From LW40-45 sp048883105 (lineage in GTDB: Archaea; Asgardarchaeota; Lokiarchaeia; Sigyniarchaeales; SOKP01), in assembly GCA_048883105.1 (NCBI GenBank), contig JBHLQY010000007.1, forward strand, positions 1-52,338: a DNA stretch of 52,338 nt, in the 5' to 3' direction. Under the pieces are notes generated by a model. It was not told the DNA's origin. It saw nothing but the letters and a program-made list of their open reading frames with translations, and searched no databases. Shown here piece after piece: positions 44,121 to 52,264 of this stretch. Every line of letters begins with the position of its first letter. Within the stretch, counting starts at the first letter, position 1. Made by a program: the position numbers and the translations under genes.

Positions 44121-45371
44121 TTATTCAATCTTATTGGAATGACGATGAATAATTAAACCCGACAAGGGTTTTGGATAAAAATAAGTAGATTTTTGAGGCA
44201 TTATTTCGCCTAATCTAGTAATTTTTTGAACCTCTTCTAAAGTCGCAGGATTAACAACAAAAAGAGCTTTTATATCATCGCTTTCATCAACAGATTCAAT
44301 TCCTTTCTCTAATCCTTTAATAAATTCTATATCCTCTATTTTTACATCAAGACATTCTTTAAGCAGAATATTATGTAATATTGGGAGGTTTAAGTTTTTC
44401 CATTCTGTCGTTTTCTTAATGTCTTTCATATAGTCTTCAGGTCTTACATTATCTTTTAACCTAAGAATTAGATATTTTTTAAGGTAATAGACCCCGAAAA
44501 CATGTTGACCTTTAAATTGTTCCATTTTATTTTTAAAATCATTAATATCCTCAATATTTTCAATAACCTCAAACTTTTCGTTTACCACATCTTTAATTTC
44601 TTCAATAGAATTGACAGTTAATTTACGTATTAATCGATGATTTGGGAAAATGATTAATCCAGGATCATTAAAGTCTATAAATAACGCCATAATATAGTTG
44701 CATCCACCATGTTTGCTGTGGCGGAGGCTCGTGATAAATCTATGATGGCCATCAGCAATAATGATTTCGTGATTTTTAACAATTTTTTGAAATCTTTTAA
44801 TATCCTCTTCGTTCGATACCTCCCAAATCTTATGAATGAACCCCTCTCGGTCTAGCGTTTCAATAAAAGGTTTTTTCGTTATGTATTTATTAAAAAGATT
44901 ATCAGCTGTCCCATTCCCATCATAAATTGTAAAAATTGGAGAGAAATTACCATCTGTTTTTTGAATTATATTTAAACGGTCTTCAGTAAACTTCCTAAAT
45001 GTGGCTTCGTGCGGTATGACTCCTTCAGTAGCTGGAAAAATCTCTACTAACTTTAAAAGGCCAACAAATCCATATCTGCTTATTTTTTCTCCCGTATCCG
45101 GTCTTGTATAATCGATTCCGTATATACAAATACATTTATCCGGGTCTGTAACAAGAGTTTCATTTTTTATCATTTCATCTAATTTCTGACCCGCAGCATC
45201 ATAGGTTTCGGGAAGGATTACGTGACAAATATTATCTGGATGTTTTTTCATTTTGATTACTTCTTCTTCTGAAATAACATCGTAGGGTGGTGCAACTAGT
45301 ATTTTTAATTTATCTGGGTCGTTTTTCCCTATCTTATAATGAAAATTTCTAAATGGTAAAAGTTCTGGCAT
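44121..45371 (-). CDS. DUF1015 family protein
   Basis: This 416-residue protein matches DUF1015 (PF06245-like). It shows LPFRNFHYKIGK near the N-terminus, VAPPYDVISEEE, YGFVGLLKL, VIPHEATFRKFTEDR and IIIADGHHRFITSLRHSK, in which ADGHHR is the family's ParB/sulfiredoxin-like motif. Members are widespread in bacteria and archaea and have been proposed to be kinase- or phosphatase-like enzymes related to serine or methionine-type metabolism, but I do not consider the function settled. The gene is single and divergent from the methyltransferase gene at 45587, with a 215-base spacer between them. Confidence 0.85.
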   Translation of the reverse strand: MPELLPFRNFHYKIGKNDPDKLKILVAPPYDVISEEEVIKMKKHPDNICHVILPETYDAAGQKLDEMIKNETLVTDPDKCICIYGIDYTRPDTGEKISRYGFVGLLKLVEIFPATEGVIPHEATFRKFTEDRLNIIQKTDGNFSPIFTIYDGNGTADNLFNKYITKKPFIETLDREGFIHKIWEVSNEEDIKRFQKIVKNHEIIIADGHHRFITSLRHSKHGGCNYIMALFIDFNDPGLIIFPNHRLIRKLTVNSIEEIKDVVNEKFEVIENIEDINDFKNKMEQFKGQHVFGVYYLKKYLILRLKDNVRPEDYMKDIKKTTEWKNLNLPILHNILLKECLDVKIEDIEFIKGLEKGIESVDESDDIKALFVVNPATLEEVQKITRLGEIMPQKSTYFYPKPLSGLIIHRHSNKIE

Positions 45372-45586
45372 GCTTATTTAAATCTATATTCAGTTCAAAA
45401 TTCTATAAATTTTAAAAGATTTTGAAAATTAAAAAATTTATCATTGATTTTTTATTAAATCTTTGATAATTTGAATGATTTCCCAAGAAAAATTCTATTA
45501 AATTAATGCATTTTAAAAAAAATATAAATACATAGCATTATAGAAATAAATTAAATAGAAAAAGCAGTTTAAATCTTTACCCAAAA

Positions 45587-46234
45587 ATGTTAATCATCAT
45601 AACGATTATTTTAGTCGGTATATTCCTACTAAACTTCTTCCTGTACTGGATCATTTTTCTCGCAACCGAAAGGAAAATATCCAAATTTTGGGATATCTAT
45701 ACAATAATTTATCTTACAATTTGGTGTTCTTCAATTGTTTTAATTCCTATTATTACATCAAGTTTTTTCGGTTCTATTTTTGGAACTAAAAGTTATTTTC
45801 AAGAATTGTCTTTTAGGGTGTTGTTTTCAATTTTAGGGGTTGTACTAGTTATTTTAGCATTAAAATTTGGAAATTCAGTTATGAAGATTAATAAACTTAG
45901 AGGTTTGGCAAAAGGTAAACATCAATTAATTACTAATGGTCCCTATAAAATAATGAGACATCCAATGTATACCTCATGGGCAGCGTTGTTTTTAGGTTTA
46001 GCTCTTATATTTGATTCTTTTATTGCCCTAATAATAACCCCCTTTTTTCTATTTCTTTTAGAATTAGAAGGATTTTTAGAAGAAAAATATTTACTCATAC
46101 CTCAATTTGGAGAAAAATATGAGAAATATAAGAAAAAAACAACAAGTAGGATGTTTCCTACTCCCTATAATATTTTATTAATTTTAATTATAATTTTTAT
46201 TGTTTATGTAGGCGTTTTAAATTATTTTACTTAA
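45587..46234 (+). CDS. ICMT/PEMT-like membrane methyltransferase
   Basis: This 215-residue protein has about five membrane helices and the ICMT/phospholipid methyltransferase motif TNGPYKIMRHPMYTS (RHPxY). The late ELEGFLEEKYLLIPQFGEKYEKYKK gives the E-x-x-L and F-G-x-x-Y elements that hold S-adenosylmethionine. Eukaryotic ICMT methylates the prenylated Cys of CaaX proteins; prokaryotic relatives modify phosphatidylethanolamine or other membrane molecules. The acceptor here is unknown. The first helix (LIIITIILVGIFLLNFFLY) may serve as a signal anchor. It is transcribed in the same direction as the DJ-1/PfpI gene 45 bases on. Confidence 0.78.
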   Translation: MLIIITIILVGIFLLNFFLYWIIFLATERKISKFWDIYTIIYLTIWCSSIVLIPIITSSFFGSIFGTKSYFQELSFRVLFSILGVVLVILALKFGNSVMKINKLRGLAKGKHQLITNGPYKIMRHPMYTSWAALFLGLALIFDSFIALIITPFFLFLLELEGFLEEKYLLIPQFGEKYEKYKKKTTSRMFPTPYNILLILIIIFIVYVGVLNYFT

Positions 46235-46279
46235 TTATATAATCAAAAGATTGAATAAACGGTGTTTATACTATAAGGA

Positions 46280-46807
46280 ATGACTAAAAAAATGACAAAA
46301 AAAATTGCACTCTTGGCAACTGATGGATATGAAGATCTGGAACTTCATTATCCAAGGATTAGGTTAATTGAAGCAGGTTTTGAAACAGAATTAATAAGCC
46401 TTTCAATAAAAGAGATCAAAGGAAAATGGGGTTATCCTTTTCAACCTAGTTTAAGTATACACGAGGCTAATCCTGATAACTATGATGGTGTTATTATTCC
46501 CGGTGGAACCAAGAATCCCGATTATTTAAGAAGAAACAAGCGAATATTAGATTTTGTAGCAAAGATCAACGCTCAAGGGAAACTCGTTGGTGCTATTTGT
46601 CATGCGGGATGGGTTTTAATTTCGGCAAAAATTGTAAAAGGTCGAAAAGCTACTAGTTATTTTGCAATAAAAGATGATATGATAAATGCAGGAGTAGATT
46701 TCGAAGATAACTCTGTCGTAATTGATAATAATTTGATTACATCGAGGATGCCCTCTGATTTACCAGATTTCATGAAAGCTGTTTTAGAATTTCTAAAAAA
46801 GCAGTGA
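46280..46807 (+). CDS. DJ-1/PfpI family protein
   Basis: This 175-residue protein has the DJ-1/PfpI fold: IALLATDGYEDLELHYPR with the conserved Glu, DGVIIPGGTKNPDYL, and the nucleophile elbow GAICHAGWVLISA. The CHAG pair gives the reactive Cys and its His, and VVIDNNLITSRMPSDLPDFM closes the fold. Related proteins act as proteases, deglycases or glyoxalases; the natural substrate here is not known. Two ATGs compete at the start. The first, used here, has AAGGA very close; the second, four codons in, has the same stretch at 12 bases. Both give the complete fold. Confidence 0.85.
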   Translation: MTKKMTKKIALLATDGYEDLELHYPRIRLIEAGFETELISLSIKEIKGKWGYPFQPSLSIHEANPDNYDGVIIPGGTKNPDYLRRNKRILDFVAKINAQGKLVGAICHAGWVLISAKIVKGRKATSYFAIKDDMINAGVDFEDNSVVIDNNLITSRMPSDLPDFMKAVLEFLKKQ

Positions 46808-46833
46808 CAAATAGAAAAAAAACGTGTTTAATT

Positions 46834-48057
46834 TTATAAATTTTTAATTCTTTTGATTTCTTTAATAATTAATTCTCGTAACTCGTTAATATCTTCAATT
46901 AGTTTGTTTATAATCTCCATATCTTTATCAATAAGAGTAGATTCAGAAACAACATCTTTCCTTAATTCTTTTCTAACAATATTGCATGCTCTTATATGAT
47001 TAATAAAATTTTGAATCTTTTTTGTTTTAATATCAAATTGTTTCTTGAATTTTTTGAGGTTTTCGAGCTGAGTTTCGATATCGTCAATGAAATCAAAGCA
47101 ACTAGTGATATTGTCTTCTTTTTTCAACTCAATAATAGTACTTTTAATATCTTCTAAATAATTAAGCACTTCTTCTCGTAGTTTATTCGAAATTTTTTCT
47201 TTCTTTACTTGGAATTTTGAGGAAGGTTTAAATTCTATATCATCAAGAATACTTGAGGCATATTTTATGTTTATTTTTTCTTTAAATTTACTGAGAGTTT
47301 GTTCAACTTTATATGGATCATCCTTTATTTCAAATTCTTCAAATGCTTCAATATCTGTAATCAATTCTAATTCATCTAACTCTACTTGGGTCATTAATGG
47401 AGTAAAACGAACTTGGAGCTGTTTTTTGCCAAAGTAATCCTTATCGACTCTAAGAATTTGGGTGTAGGTCTGAATAAATTCTTCTCCAATCGGAGCATAT
47501 AATACTCCATCGTTAGGATCCAGTTGTTTTAATAAAGGATGAATACGCTCTTGTTTAATTGCCCCTGTTACCAAAATTTTTTGCCATGGACTCAAATCAG
47601 GCATACCGTCAAGCGGATTTTGAATATTTACTGTAATATTATCGTGCAGATTTAACTTTTTAAGATTATTATCCGTTATCTTCGCTATTTCAGAATTAGC
47701 TTCAAGTATTATAATTTCCCCTTTTGGCGCCAGTTTATGAGCCAGTGCAGCTATATATCCACTTTTTGCTCCAAGAATTAATAAATCATCGTCTTCTTTC
47801 AATGCCAAACCTTGCAGCATAATGCTTATCATATGGGGAGCGGAGATTGTTCTGTAATTTTCGGGTTTCTCGTAATAAAAAAGATTCGGGATGTCTTCGT
47901 AAATTTTTCTTGGATCTGTGAATTCTTTGGGAATAAATTCTTCGAGTGGTACTTCTAAAAAAGCTTCAAATAAGCGTTGGTCTTTTAAATACTTCTGTTT
48001 TAATAAATATTCTAGGAGAATCCGTTTTTTGGCTTCATATAATTTTTTATTTTCCAT
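46834..48057 (-). CDS. PCMT-like methyltransferase with C-terminal helical extension
   Basis: The first 220 residues follow protein-L-isoaspartate O-methyltransferase: FIPKEF near residue 40, YRTISAPHMISIMLQGL (the isoaspartate-site helix), the SAM loop LILGAKSGYIAAL and ILVTGAI. The SAM loop reads GAKSGY instead of the usual G-T/S-G-S-G-Y. PCMT methylates damaged isoaspartyl residues so that they can revert. A further 180 residues, rich in Lys and Glu (IINKLIEDINELRELIIKEIKR), form a long helical region that ordinary PCMT (about 220 residues) lacks. The gene is divergent from the rhomboid gene, with 109 bases between starts. Confidence 0.75.
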   Translation of the reverse strand: MENKKLYEAKKRILLEYLLKQKYLKDQRLFEAFLEVPLEEFIPKEFTDPRKIYEDIPNLFYYEKPENYRTISAPHMISIMLQGLALKEDDDLLILGAKSGYIAALAHKLAPKGEIIILEANSEIAKITDNNLKKLNLHDNITVNIQNPLDGMPDLSPWQKILVTGAIKQERIHPLLKQLDPNDGVLYAPIGEEFIQTYTQILRVDKDYFGKKQLQVRFTPLMTQVELDELELITDIEAFEEFEIKDDPYKVEQTLSKFKEKINIKYASSILDDIEFKPSSKFQVKKEKISNKLREEVLNYLEDIKSTIIELKKEDNITSCFDFIDDIETQLENLKKFKKQFDIKTKKIQNFINHIRACNIVRKELRKDVVSESTLIDKDMEIINKLIEDINELRELIIKEIKRIKNL

Positions 48058-48166
48058 GAAGATATCAAATATTATTAGTTTAGAAAATAAAGATAAAACA
48101 CATTATTATATTTTTTCTTAATTAATTATAGTAATATTATTAATATTTTTTTGTTTTTTGTTAATT

Positions 48167-48748
48167 ATGGCTTGGATTCTGGACGCTGAAAGCTTTAAAG
48201 AAGCAAAAATTACACTTTTGTTAATTTTTATTAATCTTACAAGTTATATTGTTTTTAATTTAATTTTAGATATAGAATATTTACTTCTATTAGCTCAAAT
48301 AAATTCTAAAGTTATCGTAGATTTTGAACTTTGGCGCCTTATAACATCTATGTTCCTTCATGCTGATGTAATACATTTATTTTCTAACATGGTTGCTTTA
48401 TTAATATTTGGTGCTGCCGTCGAAAATAATTTCAGGCGATATCAATATCTTATCATCTATTTTCTTTCAGGATTAATTGGCAATATCTCTTCTTTAATTC
48501 TATTGCCACTTAATGTTATAAGTTTAGGCGCATCGGGAGCGATATTTGGCTTGATTGGTGCTGCTTTTATATTTTTTGCGAGAGAAGATCACTCTTTTAT
48601 ATTGCTTGGTTTAATATATATCGTATATTTTATAATTATGTCATTTACACCTGGCATTAATCCCTGGGCTCATTTATTTGGGCTACTAGGAGGAGTGGTT
48701 TTTGGTTATTTCTTTAAGCATAAAAAAAAGTATGAAGATCATTATTGA
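48167..48748 (+). CDS. Rhomboid family intramembrane protease
   Basis: This 193-residue protein has about six membrane helices and an intact rhomboid active site. GASGAIFGLIGA carries the Ser nucleophile, PWAHLFGLLGGVVFGY the His, and MFLHADVIHLFSNM the conserved HxxxN segment. It cleaves single-pass membrane proteins within the bilayer; the substrate is unknown. The basic tail (KHKKKYEDHY) faces the cytoplasm. A TTG three codons upstream is also open; the ATG at 48167 is preferred, and no Shine-Dalgarno is visible for either. The 3' end lies five bases from the convergent endonuclease III gene. Confidence 0.88.
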   Translation: MAWILDAESFKEAKITLLLIFINLTSYIVFNLILDIEYLLLLAQINSKVIVDFELWRLITSMFLHADVIHLFSNMVALLIFGAAVENNFRRYQYLIIYFLSGLIGNISSLILLPLNVISLGASGAIFGLIGAAFIFFAREDHSFILLGLIYIVYFIIMSFTPGINPWAHLFGLLGGVVFGYFFKHKKKYEDHY

Positions 48749-48753
48749 TAAAG

Positions 48754-49419
48754 TTATTTTTTTCTCTTCTTTTTTTTTCTTTCTTCTTCCATTGAAAAAT
48801 CCTTAGGGCAATTATTCTCTATTGGGCAAATATTATGTTTTGGATTAAGAGGTAAACAAATTTCTTGCCCAAACTTAACAAATAGCCTATTTAATTTCAA
48901 CCAGAGTTCTTTAGGAATAATAGTTTTTAATGCCTTTTCAGTTTGTTCAGGTTTTTTAGTCTTAACCCAGCGTAATCGATTTGAAATTCTATGAACATGG
49001 GTATCAACCGGAATTGCAGGAATTTGAAAAGCATAAACCAAAACACAATTAGCTGTTTTAGCCCCTACTCCAGGTAATTTTATTAAATCATCAAAGTCTT
49101 CAGGAACTTTACTATTGAATTTTTCGTGGATTATGTTTGAGACTTCTTTTATTCGAGCAGCTTTAACTCTATAAAACCCTGAGACTTGTATAAGTTTTTC
49201 TAGTTCTTCTATATTTGCTTCCGCAATTAATTGTGGTGTATTATACTTAGCAAATAACCTTTCTGTCGCTATTCTAGTATTTGCATCTCTTGTTCTCGCA
49301 GATAAAATGGTAGATATTAAAATTTTAAAAGGATCTCTTTTTTTTTTAGCTAACTCGTCTAAATGTGCGTCTCCCTCTAATGAGCTTTCAATTCTATCTA
49401 AAATCTCTTTATAACTCAT
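48754..49419 (-). CDS. nth: Endonuclease III with an altered iron-sulfur site
   Basis: This 221-residue base-excision repair enzyme has helix-hairpin-helix KLPGVGAKTANC with the catalytic Lys121, and IPVDTHVHRISNRL with the catalytic Asp139. It removes oxidised pyrimidines and nicks the abasic site. The C-terminal cluster loop should read Cx6Cx2Cx5C. Here it is C188-LPLNPK-H195-NI-C198-PIENN-C204, so the second cluster Cys is His. The codon is CAT; a Cys codon would need two changes, so a simple sequencing error is unlikely. A Lys-rich tail (KKKKRKK) ends the protein. The THUMP methyltransferase gene lies 14 bases upstream. Confidence 0.93.
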   Translation of the reverse strand: MSYKEILDRIESSLEGDAHLDELAKKKRDPFKILISTILSARTRDANTRIATERLFAKYNTPQLIAEANIEELEKLIQVSGFYRVKAARIKEVSNIIHEKFNSKVPEDFDDLIKLPGVGAKTANCVLVYAFQIPAIPVDTHVHRISNRLRWVKTKKPEQTEKALKTIIPKELWLKLNRLFVKFGQEICLPLNPKHNICPIENNCPKDFSMEEERKKKKRKK

Positions 49420-49433
49420 TTTATCTGTAACTT

Positions 49434-50834
49434 TTATTTTTCATAAACATAGATTTTTCTCTTAAAAATCTGGCCTTTTTTAGCGTCAATTAAATTATTT
49501 AAGTGCTGTTTGAGAAATTGAAGTTTAATATTGGATTTATTTATTATTCTATTTGAATCTATCATTTGAATTGGATTAAATTTATATTTTAAAGCAATTT
49601 TATTAACATTCAATTGAACATCTCCACCATCAATAGTGCTAATAATTGGTGCAGTAATGCTAATTCTACCTTTTGGCTTTAAAACCATATATATTTCTCT
49701 AAAAGTAGTGTCATATAAAGGTTTTAATTCGGTCTCTATAAAATTTTTTGCTTGTATATAATAAGGTTTTTCTCTATAAAAAGGTCCTAAAGAAGGTTCG
49801 GTGCAGACACCATCAAAGAAATTAGGTTTAAAATAGTTTGATAGGTTTTCAATGTCGATATTCTTAATTCTTTGCTCTAAAAAATAAGGAATCGGCTCTT
49901 CTAGTATATCATCACACAACCAGTTTATATTGCGGAGAGTATTATTTACTTTTACTTGATCGAAATCCGCCCCGTATATTTGAAAGTCTTGTATTAGAGT
50001 AAGCAATAATATTGTTCCATTCCCAACAAAAGGATCAAGGATTTTTTTCGTCTCTCTCTCTTGAAATAAATTTAAAAAATTTAACATAATTAATGCTAAT
50101 TTTGGTGAAATGCTGCTTTTAAATTCTTTACAGGGTCTTTGCTCGTCTATTATCTTTTTGAAATTAGGGTCGTCTGCTGTAAATGTCCTTCCTATATAAA
50201 CTCCTTCTTCTGTAAAACCGAAAATAATTTCGGCTCTGTCTTCATTGAATAATCCATATTTTATAAGATGATGTGGAAAAATTGGATTTAGATTACCTGA
50301 TTTTATATTTTCTTCTGGATATTCGTAATACAACGACTTCTTTGCTCCCTTTTCAATTAAAATTGTCATAATTTCCTTATTAAGGAACGGAAGAAAATGC
50401 TTTACCAATACTTTTGAGTAATATTCATCATCAAAAAGATTAGGATAAATGGATATGGCAAAAAATATACTCTGTTTTTTTAATTTAGGGAATATTTTTT
50501 CGATAGCTTTTTCCAAAATAATTAGGATTTTATTTCTGACCTTTTCTACAATCTTATATTTGTTTATTTTTAAAGGAAATGCGGTATGTACATCTCTAAT
50601 ATTAATAAAATCATAAATTTTAGCAATTTTTTGGCAGCCCCCGAGTAAAAATTGAAGTTCCATTAATTTATTAATATAATGTTTATCACTGTGTAGAGTA
50701 TTAAATTCTACAACAGCAATATTAGCCGAATAATCTTTAATTCTTCCTTTGAATTGAGAATTTCTAAGAACATTATCAAGTTCCGCTAGCGAAAGTCTAA
50801 AGTTGGATCCCAAAATAAATAAGAAATCGTCCAT
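49434..50834 (-). CDS. THUMP/Trm11-like RNA methyltransferase
   Basis: This 466-residue protein opens with FLFILGSNFRLSLAELDNVL, the start typical of the archaeal Trm11/TrmG10 group, followed by a THUMP-like region (to about residue 220). The methyltransferase part has EQRPCKEFKSSISPKLA, the SAM loop ILDPFVGNGTILLL and the catalytic-loop region DGVCTEPSLGPFYREKP. This last replaces the DPPY of the DNA/RNA N-methyltransferases with TEPSLGP, as in Trm11-like proteins. The group methylates G10 in tRNA at N2, although the exact base here is inference. It lies 66 bases downstream of the IFT52-like gene, on the same strand, and 14 bases upstream of endonuclease III. Confidence 0.82.
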   Translation of the reverse strand: MDDFLFILGSNFRLSLAELDNVLRNSQFKGRIKDYSANIAVVEFNTLHSDKHYINKLMELQFLLGGCQKIAKIYDFINIRDVHTAFPLKINKYKIVEKVRNKILIILEKAIEKIFPKLKKQSIFFAISIYPNLFDDEYYSKVLVKHFLPFLNKEIMTILIEKGAKKSLYYEYPEENIKSGNLNPIFPHHLIKYGLFNEDRAEIIFGFTEEGVYIGRTFTADDPNFKKIIDEQRPCKEFKSSISPKLALIMLNFLNLFQERETKKILDPFVGNGTILLLTLIQDFQIYGADFDQVKVNNTLRNINWLCDDILEEPIPYFLEQRIKNIDIENLSNYFKPNFFDGVCTEPSLGPFYREKPYYIQAKNFIETELKPLYDTTFREIYMVLKPKGRISITAPIISTIDGGDVQLNVNKIALKYKFNPIQMIDSNRIINKSNIKLQFLKQHLNNLIDAKKGQIFKRKIYVYEK

Positions 50835-50900
50835 AATTATAAAAAAATTTTCCTGAGAAATACAAAGACTACCTATATTTCTATTAATTTATACAAAGTT

Positions 50901-52187
50901 TTATTTTTTTTTAGAGATTTTCTCTTTTTTTTTTTCCTTTTTCTCAAGCCATGCTTTAAAAGCTTTTGTAGGTTTTCCATTCCAAATTGCATTTTTAGAA
51001 GTCTCTCTATTAAATTCTTTAGTATCTTTAACTGTGTATTTAATGCCATCAACTTCTAATACTCTTTCTTCTACATCTTTTTCCTCTATTTCATCTAAAT
51101 CGATCGTAATTTCAATTTTTTCTCCAGTTACTTCTTCTAATGCGCTCATGATATCTTCAAGATCTTCTCTCTTTCTGACCGGTATCATTTCTAAAATTTT
51201 ATCCTCAGCACTCTCTTCCTCTATCCTCGTTTTAGCTTTTTTATATGCGACTTGTTTTGCTACTTTCTCTTCTCTTATTCTCTTTATATCTTCAATTGCT
51301 TTAGAATAATTGTCCTTAAAATATTTTAAAGCTAGATTAATCACGTCTGAAATATTTTCCCAATTTTGATCCTCAAGAATTTTATTTGCCCAATAGAATA
51401 AATCCAAGTTTAAATTAACAGTTATTAACTGTCCCTCAGAAACTGTTTCTGTTGTTAAAAATTTAAAAATATTAGCGATGAAGATATTGTTATCGAAAGC
51501 AGAAAATCCATACTCTCTTCCTAAAGAAGAAAACATACTTAAATTTCCAAAAGCAATAACTTTTCCCTTGTAGTATTCAACTACAACTAATAAAGGAATC
51601 ATTGGACTATCTTCTTCAATCCAATCCTTTCCATCGTGAATTCTATGCCATGTATTTAATCCGCCTGTTGCTAATATCTCAATTTTAATGTTTTCCTCAT
51701 CTTCAATAAACTCCAAAGCTTTTAGCGAACAGGCAGAAGAAAACACGAGTTTTTTGACTTGATCAGTTATACTATGTGGAGTGATATTGGTTATTAGTGG
51801 TCTCTTTTGCAGGTTAACATAATTCATGCTATCTTGAACAATATCAGAAAGAAACTCAAATCCAAATTTAGTTGTAAGATCATTTAAATTTGTCTTATTA
51901 ATGTGATCACCGCCCATTGAACTAAGGATTAAAAGGCTACCCCCCTTCTTCACATATTTATCGAGTAATTTTATTTCATTTGGCTCTAATTTTTTGTTAT
52001 TAGGTGTAGATAGTATTATCGCATCGTAGCTTTGTAATTTTTTTATAGAATCGAACCCAGCTTGGATTTTACCGAGCTTATAACCCGATGTAAATAAAAA
52101 GTGCATAAATTCGTCATAGCTGGAGGTCTCAATCGTTAATTTATTGTTATGGCTATAATCAAGGGCTATTGTCGCTTTTTCTGGCAT
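50901..52187 (-). CDS. IFT52/GIFT-domain protein
   Basis: Residues 1-240 of this 428-residue protein resemble the GIFT (IFT52/GldG-like) domain. YDAIILSTPNNKKLEPNEIK and DKYVKKGGSLLILSSMGGD match the KKYLxxGGSxLVMLGEGGE region of IFT52. NKTNLNDLTTKFGFEF matches TNINFLLEEYGI, and KVIAFGNLSMFSS with NNIFIANIFKFLTTE matches the GxCHMFSD and MDVVFQWLTTG segments. A charged helical part (residues about 265-330) and a Lys/Glu-rich tail follow (IEITIDLDEIEEKDVEER, KAWLEKKEKKKEK). IFT52 is a core ciliary transport protein; prokaryotic GIFT proteins have varied or unknown roles. There is no signal peptide or membrane helix. The function in this cell is unknown. Confidence 0.8.
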   Translation of the reverse strand: MPEKATIALDYSHNNKLTIETSSYDEFMHFLFTSGYKLGKIQAGFDSIKKLQSYDAIILSTPNNKKLEPNEIKLLDKYVKKGGSLLILSSMGGDHINKTNLNDLTTKFGFEFLSDIVQDSMNYVNLQKRPLITNITPHSITDQVKKLVFSSACSLKALEFIEDEENIKIEILATGGLNTWHRIHDGKDWIEEDSPMIPLLVVVEYYKGKVIAFGNLSMFSSLGREYGFSAFDNNIFIANIFKFLTTETVSEGQLITVNLNLDLFYWANKILEDQNWENISDVINLALKYFKDNYSKAIEDIKRIREEKVAKQVAYKKAKTRIEEESAEDKILEMIPVRKREDLEDIMSALEEVTGEKIEITIDLDEIEEKDVEERVLEVDGIKYTVKDTKEFNRETSKNAIWNGKPTKAFKAWLEKKEKKKEKISKKK

Positions 52188-52264
52188 AAGAACATTATTT
52201 TCGTTAATATTATTCTGTTTTATAATATTTTATTTTTTTTAAGATCTTTCCATAATGTCTATTA

